64,000 nt of DNA from Nocardioides pinisoli (GCF_024199985.1 NZ_JANARS010000007.1:1-64000), one strand, 5' to 3'. Positions 35,983 to 45,184 are shown, counted from the first letter of the stretch. Notes: generated by a model not told the origin, from the sequence alone. Program-made: numbers and translations.

Positions 35983-37265
35983 GACGACTTCTCCTCCATC
36001 CCCCAGGGGGATCCGTACCCCTCGGGCTTGGGTGTGGCGAGCAGGTCGAGGAAGGGCTTCGGGGGCAGCGCCTCGGGGCCGAGCACGCCCGTACCCTTCC
36101 AGGTGCCGTCGGCGAGCAGCTCCAGCGCGACGACGGGGTTGATCGCGGTCTGCCAGACCACGCACTGCGCGCCGTAGTCGCGCATCGAGTCGGCGTTGTC
36201 GACCACGTGGTAGAGGTACGTCGACCGCGGGGCACCGTCCTTGCCGGTGCCCGTGACGAGGAGGCCCGCGCAGGTCTTGCCCTCCATCCGCGGCCCGATG
36301 GCCGCGGGGTCGGGCAGGCACGCGGCCACCACGTCGCGGGGCGACACCCGCACGCCCTTGACCGACACGGGCTCCGTCGAGTCGAGCCCGAGCGTGTGCA
36401 GCGTGCGGAGGATGCCGATCATCTCCTCGCCGAGGCCGTACTTGAACGTCACGCGGTCGGCCTCGACCCACCGCGGCATCAGGAGCACCTCCTCGTGCTC
36501 GACGTGCACGCACTCGACCGGGCCGATGCCCTCGGGGAAGTCGAAGACCTCGGGCTCGGAGAACGGGGGCAGGGTGAAGAAGCCCTTCTCCAGGTCGCCC
36601 CCCGCCCGGTCGCGCTCCCACACCACGGGCGGGTTGAGGCACTCCTCGATGATCGTCCACATCGAGAAGCCGGGCGCGAACACCTCGTTGCCGTCGTCGT
36701 CGCGGATGACGAGGTTGGCGCCGTCGCGGGTGCCGAGCTCGTCGATGTGGTCGAAGAGCTCGTCGGCGGCGTAGCGCGCGAACACGTCGGACAGGCCGGG
36801 CTCGACGCCGATGCCGAGCAGCGCGAGCCGGCCGGCCGCCTCCCACTCGGCGGCCATCGCGAACTGCTCGTCGCCGAGCTTGACGCCGACCTTCTCGTAG
36901 GGCGCGTCGGGGTGGCGTGCGGACAGGCTCATCGCCATGTCGAGGTAGTCGGCGTCCGCGGCGAGTGCGCCGGTGAAGATCGGCATCACGAACCGCGGGT
37001 CCACCGCGTTGAAGACGTGGGTCGCGCGGACCTCCCGGGCGAGCGCGGCCACCGCCTCGGCGTCGGAGGCGTCGACCTGGGAGGCGCTGAAGCGCTCCTC
37101 GCCCGTCCGCCGCTCACGCGCCGCCGCCACGGTCCGCTCGGCCCGGCCGAGGTCGTAGTCGGCGACCACCCAGGCCTCGAAGAAGTCGCGCTCCACCGCG
37201 ATCCGGGCCGCGGCGTCGCCGACACCGCCGGCTCCGACCATCAGCACGCGCATCGGCTCAGGCAC
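35979..37265 (-). CDS. Saccharopine dehydrogenase-family protein
   Basis: A 428-residue protein with an N-terminal Rossmann fold (RVLMVGAGGVGDAAARIAVE at about 6-25) and the saccharopine-dehydrogenase C-terminal domain (LLGIGVEPGLSDVFARYAAD). Relatives include saccharopine dehydrogenase/reductase and carboxynorspermidine or homospermidine synthase-type enzymes, which reduce or oxidise imines between an amine and a carbonyl compound. Sitting between polyamine transport genes and gabT, it may handle a polyamine-derived imine (inference). GTG 37265 lies seven bases after GAGGAG. An ATG at 37253 is possible. It overlaps gabT by four bases. Confidence 0.85.
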   Translation of the reverse strand: MPEPMRVLMVGAGGVGDAAARIAVERDFFEAWVVADYDLGRAERTVAAARERRTGEERFSASQVDASDAEAVAALAREVRATHVFNAVDPRFVMPIFTGALAADADYLDMAMSLSARHPDAPYEKVGVKLGDEQFAMAAEWEAAGRLALLGIGVEPGLSDVFARYAADELFDHIDELGTRDGANLVIRDDDGNEVFAPGFSMWTIIEECLNPPVVWERDRAGGDLEKGFFTLPPFSEPEVFDFPEGIGPVECVHVEHEEVLLMPRWVEADRVTFKYGLGEEMIGILRTLHTLGLDSTEPVSVKGVRVSPRDVVAACLPDPAAIGPRMEGKTCAGLLVTGTGKDGAPRSTYLYHVVDNADSMRDYGAQCVVWQTAINPVVALELLADGTWKGTGVLGPEALPPKPFLDLLATPKPEGYGSPWGMEEKSS

Positions 37266-37333
37266 TTGTCGTCTCCTCGTTCATGGGGGTCGTGTGTTCC
37301 GTGTGTCGGGGTCGGTGATGCGGGGGCGGGTCG

Positions 37334-38224
37334 TCACTTCCGGGGCGTCGAGGCCCGCAGCGAGGCCAGGACCTGGGCACCGACGACGAGCAGCACGGCG
37401 ATCACGAACATCGAGAAGCCGATGACGTTGGCCTCGGCCGGGATGCCGCGACGGGAGGCGACGTAGACGAACTTGGGGAACGTGCTCTCGTTGCCGGAGA
37501 CGAAGTTGGTGATGATGAAGTCGTCGAAGGACAGCGAGAAGGCGAGCATCGCGGCTCCCGCGATGCCGGGCAGGATCAGCGGGAAGGTGACCTTCCAGAA
37601 GGTCTGCATCGGGCTGGCGTAGAGGTCCTGCGCGGCCTCCTCGATCCGGGGGTCGAGGGACTGGATGCGGGCCCGGACGGTCACCACCACGAAGCTCAGG
37701 CAGAACATGATGTGGGCGAAGACGATCGTGGTGAAGCCGAGGTTGACGCCGATGTTGGAGAAGCCCTGCACGAAGATCGTCAGCAGGGCGGCGCCCATGA
37801 CGATCTCGGGGGTCGCCATCGGCACGAAGATCAGCAGGTTGCTCGCGGCCTTGCCGCGGAAGCGGTAGCGGACCATGGCCAGCGCCATGAGGGTGCCCAG
37901 GACCGTGGCCACGATCGTGGAGATCACGCCGACCTGCAGGGAGGTGACCAGCGACTCGCAGACGCCCGGCACGCCGCAGGGGTCCTGCCAGTGCTCCCAG
38001 GTGAAGCCCTGCCACACGATGTTGGTCTTGCCGTGGTCGTTGAAGGAGAAGGCGAACGTGTAGGCGACCGGCAGGAACAGGTAGAGGAGCACCAGGATCG
38101 CCGTGAGGATCGCGAAGTGGTTGGCCAGCCACAGCTGCGCCCGCTTGGCGGTCGAGGGCCGGTAGGCGGGTGACTGGTCGGCCGTCGGGGGCGGCGTCGT
38201 CGTGGGCGGGGTCATCGTGGCCAC
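37334..38224 (-). CDS. Spermidine/putrescine-type ABC permease (PotC-like)
   Basis: A 296-residue inner-membrane permease with six helices. The EAA loop, which docks on the ATPase, is IEEAAQDLYASPMQTFWKVT followed by FPLILPGI. Similarity is to PotC, the second permease of polyamine importers. GTG 38224 starts one base after the PotB-like stop; an ATG at 38215 is the alternative. Leftward operon with the other transporter genes; 68 bases separate it from the saccharopine-dehydrogenase-like gene. Confidence 0.9.
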   Translation of the reverse strand: MATMTPPTTTPPPTADQSPAYRPSTAKRAQLWLANHFAILTAILVLLYLFLPVAYTFAFSFNDHGKTNIVWQGFTWEHWQDPCGVPGVCESLVTSLQVGVISTIVATVLGTLMALAMVRYRFRGKAASNLLIFVPMATPEIVMGAALLTIFVQGFSNIGVNLGFTTIVFAHIMFCLSFVVVTVRARIQSLDPRIEEAAQDLYASPMQTFWKVTFPLILPGIAGAAMLAFSLSFDDFIITNFVSGNESTFPKFVYVASRRGIPAEANVIGFSMFVIAVLLVVGAQVLASLRASTPRK

Positions 38225-38225
38225 G

Positions 38226-39137
38226 TCACACCAGCTCCTCGGTGCCGAACCGGCGTACGTAGAGGAAGACCATCACCAGGATCGCGGCCATGAGGGTGAA
38301 GGACAGCGCCGCCGCCACCGGGTAGCCGCCGGGGACGGCGAGGAACTGGTCGTTGATGACGTTGCCGACCATCTTGCCCTGCTGGGGGCCGAGCAGCTCC
38401 ATGTTGACGAAGTCGCCGGCGGCCGGGATGAACGTCAGCAGCGTCCCGGCGAGCACGCCCGGCATCGACATCGGCAGGGTGATGGTGCGGAAGGTGGTGA
38501 ACCCGTTGGCGTAGAGGTCGCCCCCCGCCTCGATCACACGCGGATCGGCCCGCTCGAGCGAGGCGTAGATCGGCAGCACCATGAAGGGCAGGAAGTTGTA
38601 GGTGAGTCCGGCGACGACGGCGAGCGGGGTGTTGATGATGTTGCCGCCGGGCAGCAGGTGCAGGAAGTTGAGCACCGTGGCGACCGGGCCCTCGTCGGCG
38701 AGGATCTGCGACCACGCGAAGGTGCGCAGGATGAACGAGGTGAAGAACGGCGCGATGACGCAGATCATCATCAGGTTGCGCCACCGGCCGGCCTTGAAGG
38801 CCATCGCGTAGGCGAGCGGGTAGGCCACCACGAAGGCGAAGAAGGTCGCGAGCCCCGCGTAGAGGAACGACCGCGCGAAGTGCGGCGCGTAGTCGGTCAG
38901 CGCGCTGACGTAGTTCTCGAAGTTGAGGTCGCGGTAGTAGTAGCCGGGGAAGCCCGGGTAGCGGCTCTGCAGGCTGACCGACGCCAGCTGCACGAGCGGC
39001 AGGATGAAGAAGACGCCGAGCCACAGCACGCCCGGCAGCAGCAGGAGGTAGGCCGTCCAGCCGCGCTTCTTCGTCTCGGGCGCGGGGGGAGCCGGGGAGA
39101 CCGCCGGGTCGCCGGCCACGTGGGCCAGGGCGCTCAT
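38226..39137 (-). CDS. Spermidine/putrescine-type ABC permease (PotB-like)
   Basis: A 303-residue permease with six helices (first: WTAYLLLLPGVLWLGVFFIL). The EAA-type loop is VIEAGGDLYANGFTTFRTIT. ERADP-x-V and the MLGPQ-like stretch MELLGPQQGKMVGNVINDQF match PotB/PotH permeases. It follows the ATPase gene after 67 bases that are exactly spanned by a 24-codon frame. Forms the channel with the PotC-like protein. Confidence 0.9.
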   Translation of the reverse strand: MSALAHVAGDPAVSPAPPAPETKKRGWTAYLLLLPGVLWLGVFFILPLVQLASVSLQSRYPGFPGYYYRDLNFENYVSALTDYAPHFARSFLYAGLATFFAFVVAYPLAYAMAFKAGRWRNLMMICVIAPFFTSFILRTFAWSQILADEGPVATVLNFLHLLPGGNIINTPLAVVAGLTYNFLPFMVLPIYASLERADPRVIEAGGDLYANGFTTFRTITLPMSMPGVLAGTLLTFIPAAGDFVNMELLGPQQGKMVGNVINDQFLAVPGGYPVAAALSFTLMAAILVMVFLYVRRFGTEELV

Positions 39138-39208
39138 GCGGGGTCCCCGCGGCGTTGTCCGGCGGCGGAGCGCAGCGGGGGAGACGGGGAACGCCGTGGG
39201 GTGCTCAT
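39134..39208 (-). CDS. Possible 24-residue peptide bridging potA-like and potB-like genes
   Basis: An ATG-to-TGA frame of 25 codons fills the gap exactly. Its ATG overlaps the potA-like stop as ATGA, and its own TGA overlaps the potB-like ATG as ATGA. The product (MSTPRRSPSPPLRSAAG...) is Arg/Pro/Ser-rich and resembles nothing I know. It may only serve to couple translation, or be a relic of an earlier potB start. Confidence 0.3.
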   Translation of the reverse strand: MSTPRRSPSPPLRSAAGQRRGDPA

Positions 39209-40311
39209 GCGGTGGCCTCCTCCACCGGGACCCCGAACGCGTGGCCGGGGTTCCAGGTCAGCCACACCTCGTCGCCGGGGCGGAGGTCGAGCGGCTCGAC
39301 GTCGAGGTTCTGCTCGTAGCAGCTCCACGTCGTGCCGCTGGGCATGTCGACGAGGTAGCTCGTCGCCACCCCGAGGAACGACACGTCGCGCACGACGCCC
39401 TTGACGTCGTTGCCGACGCCGTCGGGCTGCTTGCGCGAGACGGTCACCTTCTCGGGGCGTACGCCGAACAGCATCTCGCCGTCGTGCACCTGCGAGCGAC
39501 CCTGGAGGACCTTCACCTTGGTGCCGAGGACGTCGGCGACGAGGTGGTCGCCGTCGCGGCCCTCGATCGTGCCGACCCCGGTGTTGGCCTGGCCGAGGAA
39601 GTTGGCCACGAACCGCGTGCGGGGGAGGTCGTAGAGCTCCGCGGGAGGGCCGAGCTGCTCGATGCGACCACGGTTCATCACCGCGACCGTGTCGGCCATG
39701 GTCATGGCCTCCTCCTGGTCGTGGGTGACGTGGATGAAGGTCAGGCCCACCTCGGTCTGGATGCGCTTGAGCTCGACCTGCATCTCGCGCCGCAGCTTGA
39801 GGTCGAGGGCGCCGAGCGGCTCGTCGAGCAGCAGCACCTCCGGGTGGTTGACCAGCGCCCGGGCCAGCGCCACGCGCTGCTGCTGCCCGCCCGAGAGCTG
39901 GGCGGGCTTGCGGCCGGCGAAGGCCGTCATCTGGACCAGCTCGAGGGCGTCGTCCGCCCGCTGCGCCGCGTCCTTGTCCTTGCGACGCTTCGGCCCGAAG
40001 GCGACGTTGTCGCGGATGGTCAGGTGGGGGAAGAGCGCGTAGGACTGGAAGACGGTGTTGACCGGCCGCTCGTAGGGCCGCGACCCGGTGAGGTCGGTGT
40101 CGCCGATCCGCACCCGTCCCGCGGTGGGCTGCTCGAGACCGGCGACCATCCGCAGCGTGGTGGTCTTGCCGCAGCCCGACGGTCCGAGGAGCGCGAAGAA
40201 CGAGCCCCGCGGGACGGTCAGGTCGATGTCGTCGACGGCGGTGAAGTCGCCGAAGGTCTTGGTCACGCTCTCGAGCTGGAGGTCGCCGCGCGCCTCACGG
40301 AATCCGGCCAT
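39205..40311 (-). CDS. Spermidine/putrescine-type ABC ATPase (PotA-like)
   Basis: A 368-residue ATPase. Walker A LLGPSGCGKTTTLRM near 42, Q-loop VFQSYALFPHL, signature LSGGQQQR, Walker B VLLLDEPLGALD and the switch His in HVTHDQEEAM. A C-terminal TOBE-like domain (from about 270, MLFGVRPEKV) fits the PotA/FbpC/CysA subgroup. The gene begins one base after the potD-like stop (TGACATG), so the pair is tightly coupled. It energises the importer. Confidence 0.93.
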   Translation of the reverse strand: MAGFREARGDLQLESVTKTFGDFTAVDDIDLTVPRGSFFALLGPSGCGKTTTLRMVAGLEQPTAGRVRIGDTDLTGSRPYERPVNTVFQSYALFPHLTIRDNVAFGPKRRKDKDAAQRADDALELVQMTAFAGRKPAQLSGGQQQRVALARALVNHPEVLLLDEPLGALDLKLRREMQVELKRIQTEVGLTFIHVTHDQEEAMTMADTVAVMNRGRIEQLGPPAELYDLPRTRFVANFLGQANTGVGTIEGRDGDHLVADVLGTKVKVLQGRSQVHDGEMLFGVRPEKVTVSRKQPDGVGNDVKGVVRDVSFLGVATSYLVDMPSGTTWSCYEQNLDVEPLDLRPGDEVWLTWNPGHAFGVPVEEATA

Positions 40312-40312
40312 G

Positions 40313-41563
40313 TCAGTTCCCCATCACCTTCGAGGACCAGAGGTCGGCGTAGAGGATGTCCTCGTCCGCGCTGAGCACCCGGAACTGCTGCACGTTGTTG
40401 TCGGCGATGAACTCGGCGCTCGGGAAGATCCACGGGCTCTCGGCGAGGTCGGGGTCGATCTTCTCCATCTCGGCCTGGGCGCCGTCGACGGGACACACGT
40501 AGTTGACCCAGGCAGCCACCTGGGCGGCGACGGCCGGGTCGTAGTAGTAGTCCATCAGCCGCTGGGCGTTCCTTCGGTGCGTCGAGGTGATCGGGACCAT
40601 CAGGTTGTCCGACCACAGGGTGCCGCCGGACTCGGGCAGGGTGAAGGTCCAGCTGGGGTCCCCGGTGTCGAAGCCGAGGACGAAGATGTCGCCGCTCCAC
40701 GTGATGCCCGCCACCGCGTTGCCACTGGTGAGGTCCTCCATGTAGGAGTTGCCCTTCACCTTGCGGATGTAGCCCTCGTCGATCTTCTGCTCGATGAAGT
40801 CGAGCGCCTTCTCGAACTCGGCCTGTCCCCAGTCGCTCTCGATGTCGACGCCCTGGGACTGCATCACCAGGCCGGCGGTGTCGCGGAACTCCGAGAGCAC
40901 CACGATGCGACCCTTGAGGTCGTCGGTCCACAGGTCGTCGAGCGACTTCAGCTCGCGACCGACCTTGTCCCGGTTGTAGCCGATGCCCGCGAAGCCGCTC
41001 TGCCACGTGATCGAGTGGAGCCGGCCGGGGTCGAACGAGGCGTCCTTGAGCGGCTGCAGCAGGTTGCTGACGACGTTGGGCATCTGGATGAGCTCGAGCG
41101 GCTGGACCACCTGGTCGCGGATGAGCCGGGCGGCCATCCAGTCGGTGAGCGTGATGATGTCGCGGTCGATGTCCTGCCCGGCACGCAGCTGGGGGCCCAC
41201 CTTGGCGTAGTAGGAGTCGTTGTCGTCGACCTCCTCGAAGTACTCCACGTCGATGCCGCTCTGCTCCCTGAAGGCCTCGAGGGTCGGCGACCTCGTCTCC
41301 TTGCCGTTCATGTCGAGGTAGGCCGTCCAGTTGGCCCACTTGAGGGTCTTCTCGGTGTCCGAGACGTCGGTCGGCAGGTCGAGGGCGGCGATCCCTCCCG
41401 CTGCCGGCGGCTCGGGCGGGGCGCAACCGGTCAGCGCCAGGCCCGCGCCGGCGGCGACGCCGGTGCCCAGCAGTGCGCGGCGGCTCAGCCCGCCTCCGGC
41501 AGCGGCCGCCAGCGCAGCAGCCGGCGGGGACTGGGGGCGTCGTCGCCTCGGGATGGGTGTCAT
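40313..41563 (-). CDS. Polyamine ABC transporter substrate-binding lipoprotein (PotD-like)
   Basis: A 416-residue periplasmic-binding-type lipoprotein. The N-terminus has a twin-arginine-like SRRALLG, a hydrophobic stretch and the lipobox LALTGC, so it is probably Tat-exported and lipid-anchored. The mature part begins LKWANWTAYLDM, and contains SGIDVEYFEEVDDNDSYYAK and LTDWMAARLI, characteristic of PotD/PotF-like binders. Spermidine or putrescine is the likely ligand. The ATG at 41563 is preceded by GAGGAG. The upstream 70 bases hold tandem copies of the dehydrogenase stop region. Confidence 0.9.
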   Translation of the reverse strand: MTPIPRRRRPQSPPAAALAAAAGGGLSRRALLGTGVAAGAGLALTGCAPPEPPAAGGIAALDLPTDVSDTEKTLKWANWTAYLDMNGKETRSPTLEAFREQSGIDVEYFEEVDDNDSYYAKVGPQLRAGQDIDRDIITLTDWMAARLIRDQVVQPLELIQMPNVVSNLLQPLKDASFDPGRLHSITWQSGFAGIGYNRDKVGRELKSLDDLWTDDLKGRIVVLSEFRDTAGLVMQSQGVDIESDWGQAEFEKALDFIEQKIDEGYIRKVKGNSYMEDLTSGNAVAGITWSGDIFVLGFDTGDPSWTFTLPESGGTLWSDNLMVPITSTHRRNAQRLMDYYYDPAVAAQVAAWVNYVCPVDGAQAEMEKIDPDLAESPWIFPSAEFIADNNVQQFRVLSADEDILYADLWSSKVMGN

Positions 41564-41584
41564 CAGGGGGTCTCCTCGGGTTGC

Positions 41585-41644
41585 CGCTCAGCTCTCGGTC
41601 GCTCAGCGCTCGGTCGCTCAGCTCTCGGCCGCTCAGCTCTCGAT
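41585..41644. repeat. Four 15-bp tandem repeats at the 3' end of the aldehyde dehydrogenase gene
   Basis: Units of CGCTCAGCTCTCGGT occupy 41585-41599, 41600-41614, 41615-41629 and 41630-41644, with one or two differences each. The last unit contains the dehydrogenase stop codon and final codons (IES-stop). Because the period is five codons, reading on would meet a TGA in every unit. It looks like slippage that repeated the stop region. Confidence 0.85.
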
Positions 41645-43078
41645 GTTGGCCATGACGTGCTTGATGCGGGTGTAGTCCTCGAAGCCGTACATCGAGAGGT
41701 CCTTGCCGTAGCCGGACCTCTTGTAGCCGCCGTGCGGCATCTCCGCGACGAGGGGGATGTGGGTGTTGATCCACACGCACCCGAAGTCCAGCGCCTTCGA
41801 CATCCGCATGGCCCGGCCGAAGTCCTTGGTCCACACCGACGACGCGAGGCCGTAGTCGACGCCGTTGGCCCAGCGGAGCGCCTCCTCCTCGTCGGTGAAG
41901 CGCTGCACCGTGATGACGGGGCCGAAGATCTCGTTCTGGATCGCCTCGTCGTCCTGCCGCAGCCCGGAGAGGACGGTGGGCTCGAGGAAGTAGCCCTCGC
42001 CGAGGTCCGTACGACGGTTGCCGCCGGCCGACACGGTGGCGTGGGCCGGCAGGTTCTCGATGAACCCGCTCACCCGGGCGAGCTGGGTCGCGTTGTTGAC
42101 GGGGCCGAACAGGGCGTCCTCGTCGTCGGGCAGGCCCACCGGCGCCGAGCCCCTCGCGTAGTCGGCGAGCGCGGCGACGAAGTCGTCGTGGATCCCCTGG
42201 GCGACCAGGACGCGCGTGGCCGCCGTGCAATCCTGCCCGGCGTTGAAGTAGCCGGCGACCGCGATGCCCTCGACCGCGGCCTCGATGTCGGCGTCGTCGA
42301 AGACCACGACCGGCGCCTTGCCGCCCAGCTCGAGGTGGACCCGCTTGACCTGCGGCGCGGCGCTCGCCGCGACCTCGGCGCCGGCGCGCACCGACCCCGT
42401 GATCGCCACCAGCGCCGGCGTCGGGTGCTCGACGAGGAGGCGTCCGGTCTCCCGGTCGCCGGTCACCACGTTGAGCGTGCCGGCGGGCAGGTGCTCCGCG
42501 GCGAGCTCGGCCAGCCGCAGGGTGCTCTCCGGCGTGGTGTCGCTCGGCTTGAGGACGACGGTGTTGCCGGCGGCGAGGGCCGGGCCGATCTTCCACACGG
42601 CCATCAGCAGCGGGTAGTTCCACGGCGTCACCTGGCCGACCACGCCGATGGGCTCGCGGCGGATCCACGAGGTGTGGCCCGCCATGTACTCGCCGGCGGC
42701 CTTGCCCTCCAGGATCCGCGCAGCGCCGGCGAAGAACCGGAGCTGGTCCACCATCGGCGGGATCTCCTCGCTCGCGGTGAGCGCCTTGATCTTGCCCGTG
42801 TTGGCCGACTCGAGGGCGATGAGCTCCTCGGCGTGGGACTCGATCGAGTCGGCGATCTTGAGCAGCGCCTGCTGGCGCTCGGAGGGCGTCGTACGACCCC
42901 ACTCGCCGAAGGCGCGGCTCGCCGCCTCGTAGGCCGCGTCGACCTGCTCCGCACCGCTGACGGGCGCATGGGCGACCACGCGGCCGGTCGTCGGGTCGAC
43001 GACGTCGCTCGTGGCGCCGGAGCCGCCGTCGACGTACGTGCCGCCGATGAAGTTGCGCAGCGTGCGTGGGCTGGTCAC
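41633..43078 (-). CDS. Gamma-aminobutyraldehyde dehydrogenase (PatD/PuuC-like)
   Basis: A 481-residue aldehyde dehydrogenase. Catalytic C284 in [11 protein letters not shown], base E250 in HLELGGKAP, cofactor segment [20 protein letters not shown]. The NAGQDC form and the [13 protein letters not shown] region are typical of the PatD/aminobutyraldehyde group. It would oxidise 4-aminobutanal, made by a diamine transaminase, to GABA. GTG 43078 follows GGGAGGAC. First gene of the leftward polyamine cluster, divergent from asnC. Confidence 0.88.
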   Translation of the reverse strand: MTSPRTLRNFIGGTYVDGGSGATSDVVDPTTGRVVAHAPVSGAEQVDAAYEAASRAFGEWGRTTPSERQQALLKIADSIESHAEELIALESANTGKIKALTASEEIPPMVDQLRFFAGAARILEGKAAGEYMAGHTSWIRREPIGVVGQVTPWNYPLLMAVWKIGPALAAGNTVVLKPSDTTPESTLRLAELAAEHLPAGTLNVVTGDRETGRLLVEHPTPALVAITGSVRAGAEVAASAAPQVKRVHLELGGKAPVVVFDDADIEAAVEGIAVAGYFNAGQDCTAATRVLVAQGIHDDFVAALADYARGSAPVGLPDDEDALFGPVNNATQLARVSGFIENLPAHATVSAGGNRRTDLGEGYFLEPTVLSGLRQDDEAIQNEIFGPVITVQRFTDEEEALRWANGVDYGLASSVWTKDFGRAMRMSKALDFGCVWINTHIPLVAEMPHGGYKRSGYGKDLSMYGFEDYTRIKHVMANIES

Positions 43079-43139
43079 GGATGTCCTCCCGGTCGGGTGC
43101 AGTGAGGGGAGAGTAGGACGGGGAGGCCGACCATCGCCA

Positions 43140-43210
43140 TACTTGTTGCCGAAGATTGTGCGGGAATCGCAGAATTAACAGCCCAGAAATGCGGATTCCA
43201 CGCTCGGCGA
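43140..43210. promoter_or_regulatory. AT-rich divergent control region with inverted repeat
   Basis: The 195-base gap between the dehydrogenase and asnC starts contains an AT-rich patch. GGAATC at 43163-43168 and GATTCC at 43194-43199 form a perfect inverted repeat, part of a longer imperfect match (GTGCGGGAATCGCA against the complement of TGCGGATTCCACG). It is a plausible binding site for the AsnC-type regulator. No clear -35/-10 pair was settled. Confidence 0.4.
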
Positions 43211-43273
43211 CTTGCGGATCGGTGGTCTGCGCGTCCACGATGTCGCCATGAGCGAGCGCAGCGAGGGCCGGGC

Positions 43274-43732
43274 ATGAGCGAGGGAGCCGTGCGGCTCGAC
43301 GCGACCGCCAAGCGCATCATCGAGCTCCTCCAGGAGGACGGCCGGATCTCCTACGCCGCGATCGCGAAGGCGGTGGGCCTCTCCGAGGCGGCCGCCCGCG
43401 CCCGGGTGCAGAAGCTGCTCGACTCCGAGGTGATGCAGGTCGTCGCGGTCACCGACCCGACCCAGGTCGGCTTCACGCGCCAGGCCATGATCGGCGTCCG
43501 CACCGAGGGCGATCCCATGAAGGTGGGCGACCGGCTCGCCGAGGTGCCCGAGGTCGACTACGTGGTCACCACGGCCGGCAGCTTCGACCTCCTCGTCGAG
43601 GTGGTGTGCGAGGACGACCCGCACCTGCTCGACGTCATCCGTCAGGTCCGTGAGCTCGAGGGCGTCGTCTCCTCGGAGACCTTCGTCTACCTCAAGCTCA
43701 ACAAGCAGCACTACAACTGGGGAACGAGATGA
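43274..43732 (+). CDS. Lrp/AsnC-family transcriptional regulator
   Basis: A 152-residue regulator. The N-terminal helix-turn-helix spans about 8-60 (IIELLQEDGRISYAAIAKAV, then LSEAAARARVQKLLD) and the ligand-binding RAM/AsnC domain about 70-150 (VVTTAGSFDLLVEVVCEDD). Placed divergently from the polyamine operon and coupled to a diamine aminotransferase gene (ATGA overlap), it probably senses an amine or amino acid of that pathway. An ATG at 43248 is out of frame. Confidence 0.9.
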   Translation: MSEGAVRLDATAKRIIELLQEDGRISYAAIAKAVGLSEAAARARVQKLLDSEVMQVVAVTDPTQVGFTRQAMIGVRTEGDPMKVGDRLAEVPEVDYVVTTAGSFDLLVEVVCEDDPHLLDVIRQVRELEGVVSSETFVYLKLNKQHYNWGTR

Positions 43733-45132
43733 GCCTCCACTCCGCCGAGGGCACGCCCTACGACGAGTCCTTCGACCACCAGGCCGCCGGCCGCGACCAC
43801 CTCTGGTTGCACTTCACCCGGCACTCCACCTACGAGAACGGCGGCGAGATGCCGCTGATCGTCAGGGGCGAGGGGCACCGGATCTGGGACAGCCACGGCC
43901 GCGAGTACATCGACGGCCTCGCCGGGCTGTTCGTGGTCCAGGTCGGCCACGGTCGCGAGGAGCTGGCCGAGGCCGCGGCCAGGCAGGCCAAGGAGCTGGC
44001 GTTCTTCCCGCTCTGGTCCTTCGCGCACCCCCGCGCCGTGGAGCTCGCCGACCGGATCGCCGCGATGGCCCCCGGCGACCTCAACCGCGTCTTCTTCACC
44101 ACCGGTGGTGGTGAGGCGGTCGAGTCGGCCTGGAAGCTGGCCAAGCAGTACTACAAGCTCACCGGCAGGCCCGGCAAGCACAAGGTCATCTCCCGCGCGG
44201 TGGCCTACCACGGCACCCCGCAGGGTGCCCTGTCCATCACCGGTATCCCGCCGCTGAAGGAGATGTTCGAGCCGCTCGTGCCGGGCGCGCACAAGGTGCC
44301 CAACACCAACTTCTACCGGCGACCCGACTACGTCGGCGACGACGAGAAGGCGTTCGGCCGCTGGGCCGCCGACCGGATCGCCGAGGCGATCGAGTTCGAG
44401 GGGCCCGACACCGTGGCGGCCGTCTTCCTCGAGCCGGTCCAGAACGCCGGCGGCTGCTTCCCTCCGCCGCCCGGCTACTTCGAGCGGGTCCGGGAGATCT
44501 GCGACGAGTACGACGTCCTGCTCGTCTCCGACGAGGTCATCTGCGCCTTCGGCCGGGTGGGGGAGATGTTCGGCGCGACCGAGTTCGGCTACCAGCCCGA
44601 CATCATCACGTGCGCCAAGGGCATGACCTCGGGCTACTCGCCCATCGGCGCGATGATCGCCAGCGACCGCCTGTTCGAGCCCTTCAAGCACGGCACGACG
44701 GCCTATGCGCACGGCTACACCTTCGGCGGCCACCCGGTCTCCTCGGCCGTGGCGATGGCCAACCTCGACGTCTTCGAGCGCGAGGGCCTCACCGACCACG
44801 TCCAGCAGAACGCCCCGGCCTTCCGTGCCACGCTGGAGAAGCTGCTCGACATCCCGATCGTCGGCGACGTCCGCGGCCACGGCTACTTCTACGGCATCGA
44901 GCTGGTCAAGGACCGCGAGACCAAGGAGACGTTCGACGACGCCGAGTCCGAGCGGCTGCTGCGCGGCTACCTCTCCGGCGCGCTGTGGGAGGCCGGTCTC
45001 TACTGCCGGGCCGACGACCGTGGCGACCCGGTCATCCAGCTAGCGCCGCCGCTGATCATCGGCCAGCCCGAGTTCGACGACATCGAGCAGCGGCTGCGCT
45101 CGGTCCTGACGGGCGCGCTCGCGCACCTCTGA
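43729..45132 (+). CDS. Class III aminotransferase, putrescine/diamine-type
   Basis: A 467-residue PLP enzyme. PLP lysine K297 (ITCAKGMTSGYSPIG), pyridine Asp D268 (LLVSDEVICAFGR). LFVVQVGHGREELAEAA and FFTTGGGEAVESAWKLAKQY are characteristic of the SpuC/putrescine-pyruvate and omega-amino acid-pyruvate transaminase group. It would turn putrescine into 4-aminobutanal, the substrate of the dehydrogenase across the divergent promoter. Coupled to asnC by a four-base overlap. Confidence 0.88.
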   Translation: MSLHSAEGTPYDESFDHQAAGRDHLWLHFTRHSTYENGGEMPLIVRGEGHRIWDSHGREYIDGLAGLFVVQVGHGREELAEAAARQAKELAFFPLWSFAHPRAVELADRIAAMAPGDLNRVFFTTGGGEAVESAWKLAKQYYKLTGRPGKHKVISRAVAYHGTPQGALSITGIPPLKEMFEPLVPGAHKVPNTNFYRRPDYVGDDEKAFGRWAADRIAEAIEFEGPDTVAAVFLEPVQNAGGCFPPPPGYFERVREICDEYDVLLVSDEVICAFGRVGEMFGATEFGYQPDIITCAKGMTSGYSPIGAMIASDRLFEPFKHGTTAYAHGYTFGGHPVSSAVAMANLDVFEREGLTDHVQQNAPAFRATLEKLLDIPIVGDVRGHGYFYGIELVKDRETKETFDDAESERLLRGYLSGALWEAGLYCRADDRGDPVIQLAPPLIIGQPEFDDIEQRLRSVLTGALAHL

Positions 45133-45184
45133 CCCGCGTGTCGTCGATGTGACCCGGTCCGGCGGACCGGGGGAGGATGGCCGG

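Noticed and set aside
43248..43276. ATG at 43248 as the asnC start
   Set aside because: It is out of frame with asnC; the ATG at 43274 gives the conserved N-terminus.
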